A stretch of DNA of 64,000 nt. Origin: Bordetella genomosp. 9. Lineage in GTDB: Bacteria > Pseudomonadota > Gammaproteobacteria > Burkholderiales > Burkholderiaceae_B. A program made the position numbers and the translations under genes. The notes under the pieces were generated by a model. The model was not told where the DNA came from. It made no database searches and saw nothing but the letters and a program-made list of their open reading frames with translations. The DNA lies in contig NZ_CP021109.1 of NCBI RefSeq assembly GCF_002119725.1, positions 4,154,001-4,218,000 of the forward strand, in the 5' to 3' direction. Below are positions 18,749 through 28,399 of this stretch, one piece after another; the first letter of the stretch is position 1; each line of letters starts with the position of its first letter.

Positions 18749-19303
18749 CTACGGCGCCGGTTCTTCGTCGAAACGGCAGACCGAATACAAAGGCGTGCCG
18801 GTTTCGGCGACGGCAACCGAACCGCCCAGCGCGGGCAGGTCGATGATCGTGGCGGCCTCGACGACGTTCGCCCCCAGCCGCTGCAGCAGCTTGATGGCCG
18901 CGATCATGGTGCCGCCGGTGGCGATCAGGTCGTCCATCAGGAGCACCCGCTGCCCCGGCCGCACGGCGTCGGCGTGCATTTCGACGGATGCATTGGCGTA
19001 TTCCATCGAATACGACTCTGCCACCGTGCGATACGGCAGCTTGCCCTGCTTGCGCACCGGCACGAAGCCCAGGTTCAGCTCGTACGCGAGAACACTGCCG
19101 ATGATGAAGCCGCGGGCGTCCACGCCGGCCACCAGGTCCAGCCGCTGTCGCATGTAGCGGTACACGAAAATGTCGATCAGCACGCGAAAGGTGCGGGGAT
19201 CCTGCAGCACCGGCGTGATATCGCGAAATGTCACCCCGGGCTTGGGCCAGTCGGGCACGCTTCGTATGGTCCGCCGGACGAGTTCTGCGTAATCGGTTTG
19301 CAT
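18749..19303 (-). CDS. apt: adenine phosphoribosyltransferase
   Basis: A 184-residue purine-salvage enzyme that joins adenine and PRPP to give AMP. The PRPP-binding motif [14 protein letters not shown] lies at about residues 119-132, and [27 protein letters not shown] and [11 protein letters not shown] are the other Apt blocks. Length is normal for the family (about 180). It is a housekeeping gene on the minus strand downstream of a LysR-type regulator with a 34-base gap; a shared transcript is possible but no functional link is evident. Confidence 0.95.
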   Translation of the reverse strand: MQTDYAELVRRTIRSVPDWPKPGVTFRDITPVLQDPRTFRVLIDIFVYRYMRQRLDLVAGVDARGFIIGSVLAYELNLGFVPVRKQGKLPYRTVAESYSMEYANASVEMHADAVRPGQRVLLMDDLIATGGTMIAAIKLLQRLGANVVEAATIIDLPALGGSVAVAETGTPLYSVCRFDEEPAP

Positions 19304-19337
19304 GATGGCGTCCGTCGTAGGGAGTGGAGGCTGGGAA

Positions 19338-20342
19338 CTATAACCGTGCGGGCGCGCTTAAGCCAATGCGGCCTTCCTGCACCGGCGTCGGATGCGCACC
19401 GGCGCCGCGCCTTGCCGTGCGCGCGCGTCTGGCGGGCGCCGCCGCCTGGTCCGGCACGGGCAGCGCGGCAGCGATGTACTCAAGGAATTCTTCCACCACG
19501 CCGGGCAGCAGGCGCCCTTCCATGGTGTGCAATTGCAGGCGGCGCGTCGACATCTCGGGATGGTCGATGGGCCGGGCCACCAGCCCGCCGCGCTTCAGTG
19601 CCGACATCGCAGGCAGGTAGGCGCCCAGCATGACGCGGTCCGAGTTACGAACGAATGACATCAGCGCCGCCGACAGGTTGCTGACGAAGACCGGCTCGAA
19701 ATGCATGCCTTCCTGCCGCCAGCAGCGTTCGAGCAGCTTGCGCGTGCCCGAGGACGATTCGGTCGACGCCAGCGGATAGGGCAACAGTTGCATGGGTGCG
19801 ACGCTGGCAAGGCGCGCCAACGGATGAGCACGCGCCATCACGGCATACACGGGCGCGGGCACGGAATAGCGCACGACGGTGCCTTTCCTTTGCTCGGCGC
19901 CGAACGACACCGCCAGGTCGGCCTGTCCCTCGGCGACGCGCCGCATCGCTTCCGCGTGCGTGCATACCAGCAGGCTGAAACGCACATGCGCATGCCTGCC
20001 GCGAAAGGCCGCCATCGATTCGGGCAGGAAATGATGCGCCGGGCCGTCGGTGGCGACGACGCGGATCGTGCCGCTGGGCGCGCCCTTCAGCCCCGCGATG
20101 TCCTGCAGCACGGCCTCGGATTCGAGCAATGCGCGCCGCGCATGCGCCAGGAGCAGCTCGCCTGCCTCGCTCAACACCATGCCGCGCGACATGCGCTTGA
20201 AAAGCGGCGCGCCCACTTCGGCCTCCAGCTTGGCGATCTGGCGGCTGATGGCCGAGACGGCGACGAACAGGCGTTGCGACGCGGCGCTGAGGCTGCCCGC
20301 GGCCGCGACTTCGGCGAAGTACTTCAGGGCGATTCCGTGCAT
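19338..20342 (-). CDS. LysR-family transcriptional regulator, divergent from the peptide cassette
   Basis: A 334-residue regulator. The helix-turn-helix spans residues about 1-60 ([20 protein letters not shown], then [20 protein letters not shown]), and the effector-binding domain follows from about residue 90. The last 40 residues are an Ala/Arg/Pro-rich tail after the normal end of the family and may be disordered. The start at 20342 (MHGIALKYF) is where homology begins. It is divergent from the AstE/AspA-like hydrolase and ABC genes, the classic LysR arrangement, so it probably controls that cassette. The inducer is unknown. Confidence 0.9.
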   Translation of the reverse strand: MHGIALKYFAEVAAAGSLSAASQRLFVAVSAISRQIAKLEAEVGAPLFKRMSRGMVLSEAGELLLAHARRALLESEAVLQDIAGLKGAPSGTIRVVATDGPAHHFLPESMAAFRGRHAHVRFSLLVCTHAEAMRRVAEGQADLAVSFGAEQRKGTVVRYSVPAPVYAVMARAHPLARLASVAPMQLLPYPLASTESSSGTRKLLERCWRQEGMHFEPVFVSNLSAALMSFVRNSDRVMLGAYLPAMSALKRGGLVARPIDHPEMSTRRLQLHTMEGRLLPGVVEEFLEYIAAALPVPDQAAAPARRARTARRGAGAHPTPVQEGRIGLSAPARL

Positions 20343-20623
20343 GGGCGACCTTTTTGGGCCAGATGGCGAGCTTTGCCTTTTCGGCAATACAAGGACGAAA
20401 TATTCTAATGGTCGTTGGCGCTCGCCGCCCCTAGAATTCTTGCGAAAAAGTCCGTTCGGGCCGCGCAACCCGCGCCCTTCGGCTGCCGCCTCCTTCGTTA
20501 CGGATCATGGCATCACAGAATCCCCCGTCCAAACCGCCTTCGGACCCGAAGGCGCGCCGCCCGGCCCCGCGTCCCCTCGTTTTTCCGCCGTTGCCGAACT
20601 TGAACCGCCTGTCCGGAGCCGCG
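20343..20623. promoter_or_regulatory. divergent control region, LysR gene / peptide cassette
   Basis: The space between two divergent starts. Its only AT-rich stretch, about 20385-20412, includes GCAATACAAGGACGAAATATTCTAATGG and holds T-N11-A spacings of the LysR type (for example within ATACAAGGACGAAATATT) and a TATTCT-like -10 box for rightward transcription. The region also contains an in-frame ATG at 20507 that could start the hydrolase gene early. Exact sites are not determined. Confidence 0.4.
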
Positions 20624-21601
20624 ATGCCCGCAGCCCACGATCTTCCCATGCGTCCCTTTGAATTGCCCTGCCCCGACCTGAATGTGGAGCGGGCCGGCAA
20701 CACGGGCACGGAAGGCATCTGGCACTTCGATTCCGGCCGCCCCGGTCCCAGCGTCATGATTTCGGCGCTGATCCACGGCAACGAGCTGTGCGGCGCCTGG
20801 GCGCTGAAAGCGGCGCTGGCCCACGGCCTGCGCCCGCGCCACGGCGCCTTGACCCTGGCATTCTGCAACCTGGCGGCCTTCGACCGGTTCGACGCGGCCA
20901 ACTACACCGCTTCCCGCTTTGTCGATGAAGACCTGAACCGCGTCTGGAGCGACGACAAACTGGCCGACGACAGTACGCAGGAACGGCGCCGCGCGGCCGT
21001 CATCCTGCCGTGGCTGAAGAAGGCCGACTGGCTGCTCGATATCCATTCCATGAGCAATTCGACCGTGCCGCTGCAGATGACGGGCATGCAGCAGCGCAAC
21101 ATCGATCTGGCGCTTAGCCTCGGCAATCCGGCCAAGATCATCGCCGATGCCGGCCATGCCGCCGGCGTGCGCATGCGCGATTACGGCAAGTTCGGCGAGC
21201 CTGGCGACAACGGCACGCGGTCGCTGCTGATCGAATGCGGTTTCCATGGCGCGCCGCAGGCGCGCGATGTGGCCCTGGACCAGATGGCGCGTTTCCTGGT
21301 CGCCTCGGGCATCGTCGAATCGACCGATCTCCCCGGCGCGTGGTTCATGCCGACGGCGCCGAAACAGCAGGCGCTGCGCGTCACGCACGCCATCGCGGCC
21401 AAGAGCGCGGACTTTCGCTTCGCCCAGCCCTGGAAGGGGCTGGAGACTTTGCCGCACGCCGGCACGGTGATCGGCTGGTCCGAAGGCGAACCGGTGTGCA
21501 CGCCCTACGACGATTGCGTCCTGATCATGCCATCGCTGGCCAACGTCCGCGCCGGCGTGACGGTGGTGCGCCTGGCGCAGCCCATTGCGGCGCGCGGCTG
21601 A
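20624..21601 (+). CDS. succinylglutamate desuccinylase/aspartoacylase-family amidohydrolase
   Basis: A 325-residue M14-type zinc hydrolase of the AstE/AspA family. The zinc-binding HGNE motif lies in SALIHGNELCGAW near residue 50, the second zinc His is in LLDIHSMSNS near 145, and the FVDEDLNRVW and LIECGFHG segments carry substrate Arg and the catalytic Glu. It should cleave an N-acyl amino acid or a related amide. GGAG five bases before the ATG at 20624 favours this start; an in-frame ATG at 20507 would add 39 Pro-rich residues without a good ribosome site. It opens the ABC-transporter cassette and is divergent from the LysR regulator. Confidence 0.85.
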   Translation: MPAAHDLPMRPFELPCPDLNVERAGNTGTEGIWHFDSGRPGPSVMISALIHGNELCGAWALKAALAHGLRPRHGALTLAFCNLAAFDRFDAANYTASRFVDEDLNRVWSDDKLADDSTQERRRAAVILPWLKKADWLLDIHSMSNSTVPLQMTGMQQRNIDLALSLGNPAKIIADAGHAAGVRMRDYGKFGEPGDNGTRSLLIECGFHGAPQARDVALDQMARFLVASGIVESTDLPGAWFMPTAPKQQALRVTHAIAAKSADFRFAQPWKGLETLPHAGTVIGWSEGEPVCTPYDDCVLIMPSLANVRAGVTVVRLAQPIAARG

Positions 21602-21705
21602 ATCCACGCGCGCCGCGGGCTGACCGCGCGCGCAAGACTGCAGTAAAGTAGCGCCCACGAGCGCTTGCGCCGCACATCAAAAGACATCATTCGGGGAACC
21701 GCCGC

Positions 21706-22683
21706 GTGGCCTTGTTCATCCTGCGCAGGCTCATACAGAGCCTGTTCGTGCTTATCGCCGTATCCATCGTCGTGTTTTTCGCCGTCTATGCGGTCGGCGA
21801 TCCGATCGAACTTCTCGTCAGCCCCGAAGCGAGTTTGGCCGACCGGCAGCAAATGATCGCGCGCCTGGGGCTGGACCTGCCTGTGTGGCAGCAGTATGGG
21901 AATTTCGTCTGGCGCGCGCTGCACGGCGACCTGGGCAATTCCTTCGTGCAGGGCGTGCCGGCCATTTCGCTCATCCTGCAACGCGTGCCCGCGACGCTGG
22001 AACTGGTGGTGGCCGCCATCGCGCTGACCTGTGTGCTCGGCATCCCGCTGGGCCTGCTCGCGGGCCTGCGCCGCGACACGGCGTTGGGCCGCGGCATCCT
22101 CGCGACCTCCGTTCTGGGTTTCTCGCTGCCGGCCTTCTGGCTTGGCATGATGCTCATCCTGATGTTTGCCGTGTGGCTGGGATGGCTGCCGGCGTCGGGC
22201 CGCGGCGAAACGGTCACCGTGCTCGGGATCCCGTTTTCCTTCCTGACGCTGGACGGGCTGTCGCACATGGCGATGCCGGCACTGAACCTGGCGCTGGCCA
22301 ACGTGGCGCTGGTGCTGCGCCTGACCGCCTCCGGCGTGACCGAAGCGCAGAACCAGGAATACGTGAAGTTCGCGCGGGCCAAGGGCCTGCCCGCGCGCCG
22401 CATCGTCGGCCGCCACATCCTGCGCAATATCCTGATCCCTGTGGTCACCGTGGTCGGCATGGAGTTCGGCCATCTGATCGCTTATTCCACCATCACCGAA
22501 ACCGTGTTCGCCTGGCCCGGCATGGGCAAGCTGCTGATAGACAGCGTCTACCAGCTCGACCGGCCCGTGGTGGTGGCCTACGTTATGTTCGTTACCCTGC
22601 TGTTCGTCCTGATCAATCTGATCGTCGATATCCTGTACGCCGTGCTGGATCCACGGGTGCAGCTGACGGCCGCGAGAGGGTGA
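21706..22683 (+). CDS. ABC transporter permease, DppB/OppB type
   Basis: A 325-residue inner-membrane permease of peptide/nickel-type ABC importers. It begins with the family N-terminus ALFILRRLIQSLFVLIAVSI, has six predicted membrane segments, and carries the EAA loop that contacts the ATPase in KFARAKGLPARRIVGRHILRN (about residues 222-242). The start codon is GTG with GGGGA upstream. The second permease follows only after a 346-base gap holding two copies of the dispersed repeat. Substrates for this family are di/oligopeptides, nickel or glutathione; the hydrolases around it suggest peptides or acylated amino acids. Confidence 0.92.
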   Translation: MALFILRRLIQSLFVLIAVSIVVFFAVYAVGDPIELLVSPEASLADRQQMIARLGLDLPVWQQYGNFVWRALHGDLGNSFVQGVPAISLILQRVPATLELVVAAIALTCVLGIPLGLLAGLRRDTALGRGILATSVLGFSLPAFWLGMMLILMFAVWLGWLPASGRGETVTVLGIPFSFLTLDGLSHMAMPALNLALANVALVLRLTASGVTEAQNQEYVKFARAKGLPARRIVGRHILRNILIPVVTVVGMEFGHLIAYSTITETVFAWPGMGKLLIDSVYQLDRPVVVAYVMFVTLLFVLINLIVDILYAVLDPRVQLTAARG

Positions 22684-22692
22684 TGAGGCCCA

Positions 22693-22776
22693 CCCCCGAA
22701 GCGCTGCGCGCTTCCCCCTCAAGGGGGCACGCCAGCGGACCGGCAAAGCCGGATCCGCGGCGTCCCGATCGGGGGG
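22693..22776 (+). repeat. dispersed intergenic repeat, copy 3
   Basis: The fullest copy. It begins CCCCCGAAGCGCTGCGCGC, then CTTCCCCCTCAAGGGGG (a 5-bp hairpin), GCCAGCGGACCGGCAAAGCC, GGATCCGCGGCGTCCCGAT and a final run of G. With copy 4 it fills most of the gap 22684-23029 between the two permease genes. Besides these, the gap holds only GC-rich sequence and the ribosome site of the next gene. Confidence 0.85.
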
Positions 22777-22824
22777 CGTCGGTTTCATGCGTCGATGGTG
22801 GCGCTGGCGGGAGGAGGGAACCCA

Positions 22825-22907
22825 CCCCCGGAGCGCTGCGCGCTTCCCCCTCGAGGGGGCTCGCCAGCGGACCGGCGAAGCCGGATCCGCGGCGTCCCGA
22901 TGGGGGG
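22825..22907 (+). repeat. dispersed intergenic repeat, copy 4
   Basis: About 95 percent identical by eye to copy 3 over its whole ~83 bases, same orientation, 132 bases downstream. Differences are single bases, such as CGGAGCGC for CGAAGCGC and CTCGAGGGGG for CTCAAGGGGG; the latter still pairs in the hairpin. Confidence 0.85.
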
Positions 22908-23029
22908 ATACCCGTGGTGCGATGTCCGTTTTTGCGTTGCGGGTGCGGTGAAGCGCGGTGGATGAACCGGGACGCCGATATCTTTTGAGAGCCGCCTTTT
23001 AACATTCGGTCCACGACTTTTTTTCTGCC

Positions 23030-23947
23030 ATGTCCGACTCCCTTTCTTCCGGCCGCACGCGCACCGTGCCGCCCCTGGCGGATACGCCGCGGCGCAACGC
23101 CATCCTTCGGCGGCTGCAGGGCCGTCCCACCGTGCGCGGCACGCTTATCGTTCTTGCCGTGCTCGCGCTGGTCATCCTGGTCGCGCCCTACTTCGCGCCG
23201 CAGAATCCCTATGACCTCGCCAACCTGAACCTGATGGACGGCCGGCTGCCGCCGCGTGCGGCGTCGATGGACGGCCATCTCTATTGGCTCGGCACCGACG
23301 ACCAGGGCCGCGACATGCTCAGCGCCATCCTCTACGGGATCCGCATCAGCCTGCTGGTCGGCCTGTCGTCCGTCGCGCTGGCCACCGCCATCGGCAGCGC
23401 GGTGGGGCTGCTCGCGGCCTATGTCGGTGGCCGCGTGGATGCGCTGCTGATGCGGCTGGTCGATTTCGTCCTGGGCTTTCCTTCCATCCTGGTGGCGCTG
23501 GTCCTGCTCGCCGTCATGGGCCGCGGCGTGGACAAGGTCATCCTGGCGCTGGTGCTCGTGCAATGGGCCAACTATGCGCGCATCATGCGTGGCCGGGCGC
23601 TGCAGGAACGGCGCAAGGAATATGTGGAGGCCGCGATGAACCTCGGCTTTCCGGCGTGGCGCATCATGGTGGTGCACCTGCTGCCGAACTGCCTGGGCCC
23701 CATCCTGGTGTATGCGACGGTGCAGATCGCGCACGCCATCGCGCTGGAAGCGACGCTGAGTTTCCTGGGCGTCGGCGTGCCTATCACCGAGCCTTCGCTT
23801 GGCCTGCTGATCGCCAACGGTTTTCAATATCTGCTGTCCGGCGACTACTGGATCAGCCTTTTTCCGGGACTGGCATTGCTGTTCCTGATTCTTGCCATCA
23901 ACATCCTGGGCGACCGTCTCCGGGAAAGCCTGGACCCGCGACGATGA
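23030..23947 (+). CDS. ABC transporter permease, DppC/OppC type
   Basis: A 305-residue permease, partner of the DppB-type protein upstream. Residues about 1-30 are a cytoplasmic leader, followed by a first membrane segment (TLIVLAVLALVILVAPYF), a periplasmic loop with WLGTDDQGRDMLSAILYG (the DppC signature near 85-102) and five further segments. The EAA loop is EYVEAAMNLGFPAWRIMVVH. Its stop overlaps the next ATPase start in ATGA. The gene is separated from its permease partner by repeats, yet the pair is otherwise canonical. Confidence 0.92.
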   Translation: MSDSLSSGRTRTVPPLADTPRRNAILRRLQGRPTVRGTLIVLAVLALVILVAPYFAPQNPYDLANLNLMDGRLPPRAASMDGHLYWLGTDDQGRDMLSAILYGIRISLLVGLSSVALATAIGSAVGLLAAYVGGRVDALLMRLVDFVLGFPSILVALVLLAVMGRGVDKVILALVLVQWANYARIMRGRALQERRKEYVEAAMNLGFPAWRIMVVHLLPNCLGPILVYATVQIAHAIALEATLSFLGVGVPITEPSLGLLIANGFQYLLSGDYWISLFPGLALLFLILAINILGDRLRESLDPRR

Positions 23948-24924
23948 GTGAACTCCTGCTTGATGTGCGCGGCTTGCGCACCGCATTTCATACCCCTGCC
24001 GGCGCCTGGCCGGCCGTCGACGGCGTGGACCTCACCCTGCGCCGCGGCGAAATCCTGGGCCTGGTCGGTGAATCGGGGTCGGGTAAATCCGTGACCGGTT
24101 TCTCCATCATGGGCCTGATCGACCCGCCCGGCGAAGTCGTGGCCGGCGAGGTCCGGTTCAAGGGCGAGGACCTGCGAAAGCGGGACGAAGAAGGCATGCG
24201 GCGCCTGCGCGGCAACCGCATCGCGATGATCTTCCAGGATCCCTTGATGACGCTCAATCCGGTGCTGCGCATCGGCGAGCAGATGGCCGAAACCATCCTG
24301 ACCCACGAAAACGTCAGCCGCGCAGAAGCGATGGCGCGCTGCGCCGAGGCGCTGGCCATGGTGGGCATCCCGTCGCCGGAAGCGCGGCTGCGCAGTTTCC
24401 CGCACGAGTTTTCGGGCGGCATGCGGCAGCGCGTGGCGATCGCGATCGCGCTGTTGAACAATCCCGACCTGATCATCGCCGACGAACCAACCACGGCGCT
24501 GGATGTGACCATCCAGGGCCAGATTCTTTACCGCATGCAGGAAATCTGCCGCACCCGCGATACCGCGCTCATCTGGATCACGCACGACCTGGGCGTGGTG
24601 GCGGAACTCGCCGACCGCGTCGCCGTCATGTACGCCGGCCGTATCGTGGAAACGGGACCGGTGAACGAAGTGCTGGATGCGCCGCGCCACCCCTACACGC
24701 AGGGTCTGCTGCGTTCCATGCCGGCGGCCGGGCACCCCGGGGCGCGCCTGCGCCAGATTGACGGGATGGCCCCTAGCCTATCAGCGAGGCCATGGGGGTG
24801 TCCGTTCCGGCCGCGCTGTCCCAACGCGGTGACCCGCTGCACCGAACAATTCCCCGGACTCACGCGCGAGGGCGCCCGCGGTTTCCATTGCTACGCGCCC
24901 GTCGGGCGAGGGAGCGCGGCATGA
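23944..24924 (+). CDS. peptide-type ABC transporter ATPase, DppD/OppD type
   Basis: A 326-residue cytoplasmic ATPase. Walker A is GESGSGKS (about residues 43-50), the signature is [12 protein letters not shown], Walker B is [12 protein letters not shown] and the switch His is in ITHDLG. The C-terminal extension with Cys residues ([16 protein letters not shown], near 283-298) is the Fe-S/oligopeptide-transporter domain typical of DppD proteins. Start and stop overlap those of its neighbours (ATGA on both sides), so the two ATPases are made in step. Confidence 0.94.
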   Translation: MSELLLDVRGLRTAFHTPAGAWPAVDGVDLTLRRGEILGLVGESGSGKSVTGFSIMGLIDPPGEVVAGEVRFKGEDLRKRDEEGMRRLRGNRIAMIFQDPLMTLNPVLRIGEQMAETILTHENVSRAEAMARCAEALAMVGIPSPEARLRSFPHEFSGGMRQRVAIAIALLNNPDLIIADEPTTALDVTIQGQILYRMQEICRTRDTALIWITHDLGVVAELADRVAVMYAGRIVETGPVNEVLDAPRHPYTQGLLRSMPAAGHPGARLRQIDGMAPSLSARPWGCPFRPRCPNAVTRCTEQFPGLTREGARGFHCYAPVGRGSAA

Positions 24925-26006
24925 ATCTGCAAGCGACATCCACCGGAAACGACACCGCCGCCGTGGGCGCCGACGCGGCCGCCCGGCAAGGCGCCGATGC
25001 CGCCAACGCGACGCCCGTGATCGAGCTGCGCGGCGTGCACAAGCGCTTCGAGCAGCGGCCCGATCTGGCGCAACGGCTGCTGGCCCTGGCCGGCCGCCCC
25101 ATCGACCGCGCCGTGGTGCATGCGGTCAACGGTGTCAGCCTGTCGATCGCGCCGGGCGAAGTGGTCGGCCTGGTCGGCGAATCGGGTTGCGGCAAATCCA
25201 CGCTGGGCCGCATCGTGGCCGGACTGCACCCGCCCACCGAAGGCGACCTGCGCTACAACGGCCGCCCGGCGTCCGAGCTGAAAGGCCGCGACAGGCTGGA
25301 CTACGTGCTGGGCGTGCAGATGGTGTTCCAGGATCCGCAGGCATCGCTGAATCCGCGCCATCGGGTGCGCCAGATACTTGGCGAGGCCCTGAAGGTGCAC
25401 AAGCTGGCGCCGCCCGACGAAATCCCGGCCCGCATCGACGCGGCGTTGGCCGCCGTGGGCTTGGGCGCCGATTACCGCGACCGCTTCCCGCACCAGATTT
25501 CGGGCGGGCAGCGCCAGCGCATCGGCATCGCCCGGGCGCTGATGGTCCAGCCGTCGTTCCTGGTGTGCGACGAGCCGGTCGCCGCCCTGGACGTGTCGAT
25601 CCAGGCGCAGGTCATAAACCTGTTCATGGACCTGCGCGAGCGTCACGGCTTCACCTATCTGTTCATCAGCCACGATCTGGGCGTGGTGCGCCATATCTCC
25701 GACCGCGTCGCCATCATGTACCTGGGGCGCATCGTCGAAACGGCGCCTGCCGCACAGATTTTTTCGCGCGCCAACCATCCCTATACCCAGGCGCTGCTGG
25801 CCGAAATGCCCGACGTCAACCGGCGCGGGCGACGCTTTACGCCCATTCAGGGAGAGATTCCCTCCCCGCTGGCGCCGCCGTCCGGCTGCACCTTCCACCC
25901 GCGTTGTCCGCACGCCATGCCACGGTGCCGGGAGCAGGCGCCGCCGCTGGCCGAAATCGCGCCCGCCCACTGGTCCGCCTGTCACCTGAACGACCGGGCT
26001 GCCTGA
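24921..26006 (+). CDS. peptide-type ABC transporter ATPase, DppF/OppF type
   Basis: A 361-residue ATPase, the second of the pair. It has Walker [10 protein letters not shown], signature [15 protein letters not shown], Walker [12 protein letters not shown] and switch FISHDLG, plus the C-terminal oligopeptide domain with [12 protein letters not shown]. The N-terminal 35 residues are an Ala/Thr-rich extension before the usual [11 protein letters not shown] start, so a later start is possible, but the ATGA overlap with the upstream gene supports 24921. With the permeases it forms a complete pump; the binding protein is not in this window. Confidence 0.93.
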   Translation: MNLQATSTGNDTAAVGADAAARQGADAANATPVIELRGVHKRFEQRPDLAQRLLALAGRPIDRAVVHAVNGVSLSIAPGEVVGLVGESGCGKSTLGRIVAGLHPPTEGDLRYNGRPASELKGRDRLDYVLGVQMVFQDPQASLNPRHRVRQILGEALKVHKLAPPDEIPARIDAALAAVGLGADYRDRFPHQISGGQRQRIGIARALMVQPSFLVCDEPVAALDVSIQAQVINLFMDLRERHGFTYLFISHDLGVVRHISDRVAIMYLGRIVETAPAAQIFSRANHPYTQALLAEMPDVNRRGRRFTPIQGEIPSPLAPPSGCTFHPRCPHAMPRCREQAPPLAEIAPAHWSACHLNDRAA

Positions 26007-26029
26007 TTCCGTCCTCGCAAGGAAGCCGC

Positions 26030-26926
26030 ATGAACCTGTCCAACGTCGAACGCATCAGCCTGGATCTGAACCATCCAGGCCGCAACGCCATCCCGTATGT
26101 GGACGAGGACCGCAACAGCGACCGTCCGTTCACTTTGAATACCTACCGGCCCTACGGCTATACGCCGGACCGTCCGGTGGTTTTCGTGCAGCACGGGGTA
26201 TTGCGCAACGGCGACGACTATCGCGATTTCTGGATTCCCGCCGCCGACAAACACAAGCTGCTGATCGTGGCGCCGACCTTCTCCAACGAGATCTGGCCCG
26301 GGACGGAAAGCTACAACAACGGTCGGGTGTTCACGCCCAGCGGCAACGTGCGGCCGGTGGAGGGCTGGACCTACGTGCTCGTTGAGCGCGTGTTCAACGA
26401 CCTGCGCGCCGCCGAGATCACCGAATGCGAACAGGCCTACCTTTTCGGCCATTCCGCCGGCGGCCAGTTCGTGCACCGTCTGATGAGCAGCCAGTCACAT
26501 GCGCCATTCAAGGCGGTTGCCGTGGGGAACCCGGGCTGGTACACGCTGCCGACCTTCGATCACCCCTATCCCGAGGGGCTCGATGGCGTGGGGCTGACGC
26601 AGGACCACCTGGTGCGCCTGCTTGGCTACCCCATGACCATCCTGGCCGGCGACCAGGACACCGCCACTGACGACCCGAATCTGCCCTCCGAGCCGGCAGC
26701 CCAGCGGCAGGGGCCGCACCGCTACGCCCGCGCCCATCACTATTTCGAGGCCGGCAAGCGCGAGGCCGCGCGCCTGGGCGTGCCGTTCAACTGGCAGCTG
26801 ATATCGGTGCCGGGTATCGGGCACGACGGCAAGGCGATGTCGGCGGTGTGCGCCAGCCTCTGGTTCGACGGCCGCATGCCGGATGAGGCCGAGATGGCGC
26901 GCCTGGCCGGCAAGACCGTCGCATAG
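26030..26926 (+). CDS. alpha/beta-hydrolase
   Basis: A 298-residue hydrolase. The nucleophile elbow is GHSAGG, near residue 145, and the oxyanion strand VVFVQHGVLRNGDDY near 58-72. The Asp could be in ILAGDQDTATDD and the His in VPGIGHDGKAM near 268, completing a Ser-Asp-His triad. The general pattern resembles esterase or PHB-depolymerase-like alpha/beta hydrolases. AAGGAAGCC precedes the ATG at 26030. It is embedded in a peptide/amide uptake operon and probably cleaves an ester or amide of the imported compound; the substrate is not known. Confidence 0.8.
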   Translation: MNLSNVERISLDLNHPGRNAIPYVDEDRNSDRPFTLNTYRPYGYTPDRPVVFVQHGVLRNGDDYRDFWIPAADKHKLLIVAPTFSNEIWPGTESYNNGRVFTPSGNVRPVEGWTYVLVERVFNDLRAAEITECEQAYLFGHSAGGQFVHRLMSSQSHAPFKAVAVGNPGWYTLPTFDHPYPEGLDGVGLTQDHLVRLLGYPMTILAGDQDTATDDPNLPSEPAAQRQGPHRYARAHHYFEAGKREAARLGVPFNWQLISVPGIGHDGKAMSAVCASLWFDGRMPDEAEMARLAGKTVA

Positions 26927-27015
26927 ATCAAGCGGGGGCGCCGGTTCACGCGGCGAGTCGTCCGCGGCCCGGGACGAACCCCTACCAAGACACCATCATC
27001 GAACGAGGAACATTG

Positions 27016-28161
27016 ATGCCCGCCCAGCCCTCTTCCGCCCTTCCCGACTCCGCCGCGATTGCCGCCGGCTTGCGCCCCTGGATCGAATGCGAGTCTCCCA
27101 CCAGCTCGCCTGCCGGGGTGGCCGCCATGGCCGCATTGATCCAGGCCGAAGCGCAGGCGGCGGGCCTGCGCACGGCGATCCGATCGCTGGGCGGGAACAC
27201 CGGCCCTTTGCTGACGATCACCAACCGCGCGCCGGACGATACCCGGCCCGGCATCCTGGTGCTGGCGCATATGGACACCGTGCATCCCATCGGAACGCTG
27301 CAGGAAACGCCTTACCGCATCGAAGGGGACAAGCTGTATGGGCCCGGGTGCTATGACATGAAGGCCGGCATCTACCTGGCCCTGCTGGCGCTCGGCCGCC
27401 TGTCCGAGCCGGGCTCGACGCGGTTGCCGGTGGACTTTGTCCTGGTCCCCGACGAAGAAACGGGCAGCCACGCCTCGCGCGCCTCGATCGAGGCCTACGC
27501 GCGCAATGCGAAGTACGGCCTGGTGTGCGAGCCGGCGCGGGCCAATGGCGGCAAATGCGTGACGGCCCGCAAAGGCACCGGGATGCTGCGCCTGAGCGTG
27601 AAAGGCCATGCTGCACATGCCGGCGTCGCCCACGAAAAGGGCCGCAGCGCGATCCGCGAGATGGCCCACCAGGTGCTGGCGCTGGAAAGCATGACGGACT
27701 ATGCGCGCGGCGTGACAGTCAGCGTGGGGACGATAGAGGGCGGCACCGCGACCAACACGGTGCCGGCGCTGTGCCGGTGCGTGGTGGATTTCCGGGTGCC
27801 CGATATGCCGGCGGCCGAAGACACGCTCAAGCGCATGCGCGGCCTGAAGCCGGTTGGCCCGGACACGAGTCTGGACATCGACGTGGAACTGAACCGGCCG
27901 CCGATGGTGAAAACCGAGGCGACCAGCCAGTTGCTGGGCAAGGCGCGCCTGTTCGCGACGGCCGCCGGCTTCACGCTGGACGACGCCCCCATGACGGGCG
28001 GCGGCAGCGATGCGAATTTCACTTCCGCCATGGGTGTGCCCACGCTGGATGGCCTGGGCGCCGACGGCGACGGCGCTCACACGCTGCACGAACACATCCT
28101 GGTCAGCACGCTCGCCGCGCGGGCGAAGTTCTGGCATCTGCTGCTGAAGGATCTGGAGTAG
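27016..28161 (+). CDS. M20-family metallopeptidase, glutamate-carboxypeptidase type
   Basis: A 381-residue dizinc peptidase of the M20/ArgE/DapE family. Metal and catalytic residues appear in LVLAHMDTVHP (His and catalytic Asp near 78-81), GPGCYDMKAG (bridging Asp near 115), VPDEETGSHASR (catalytic Glu and metal Glu near 146-147) and the final HTLHEH (His). The central lid domain is at about 190-300. AGGA lies seven bases before the ATG. It ends the ABC cassette and would release free amino acids from the imported peptides or N-acyl amino acids. Carboxypeptidase G2-like specificity is inference. Confidence 0.88.
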   Translation: MPAQPSSALPDSAAIAAGLRPWIECESPTSSPAGVAAMAALIQAEAQAAGLRTAIRSLGGNTGPLLTITNRAPDDTRPGILVLAHMDTVHPIGTLQETPYRIEGDKLYGPGCYDMKAGIYLALLALGRLSEPGSTRLPVDFVLVPDEETGSHASRASIEAYARNAKYGLVCEPARANGGKCVTARKGTGMLRLSVKGHAAHAGVAHEKGRSAIREMAHQVLALESMTDYARGVTVSVGTIEGGTATNTVPALCRCVVDFRVPDMPAAEDTLKRMRGLKPVGPDTSLDIDVELNRPPMVKTEATSQLLGKARLFATAAGFTLDDAPMTGGGSDANFTSAMGVPTLDGLGADGDGAHTLHEHILVSTLAARAKFWHLLLKDLE

Positions 28162-28380
28162 CCATCCGCCGCCGGCAAGCGCCACTGGGGACGGAAATTC
28201 CGATGGGCGCATTCGCGGGGCATGCGGCCGTCTCGCCGGCAACGCGCTGGGGCCAGCTTCACCAATACCGTTGTGAGCACAATGCGCGCTCGCGCGCTGC
28301 ATGGCGCGAGCCGGAACGCCCGAACACATCCGCACGCTGCCGGTGACCAACCCGGCGCGGCTTCACGGGCTCTACGGGGC

Positions 28381-28399
28381 AAGGCGGATCATCCGCCTT
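28381..28399 (-). terminator. hairpin with the rep stop codon in its loop
   Basis: AAGGCGGA-TCA-TCCGCCTT is a perfect 8-bp stem whose three-base loop is the rep stop codon on the minus strand. Only a short T run is present on one side, so it may be a weak terminator or a stabiliser. The rest of the gap 28162-28388 shows one more 7-8 bp hairpin at about 28289-28312 and nothing else recognised. Confidence 0.4.
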
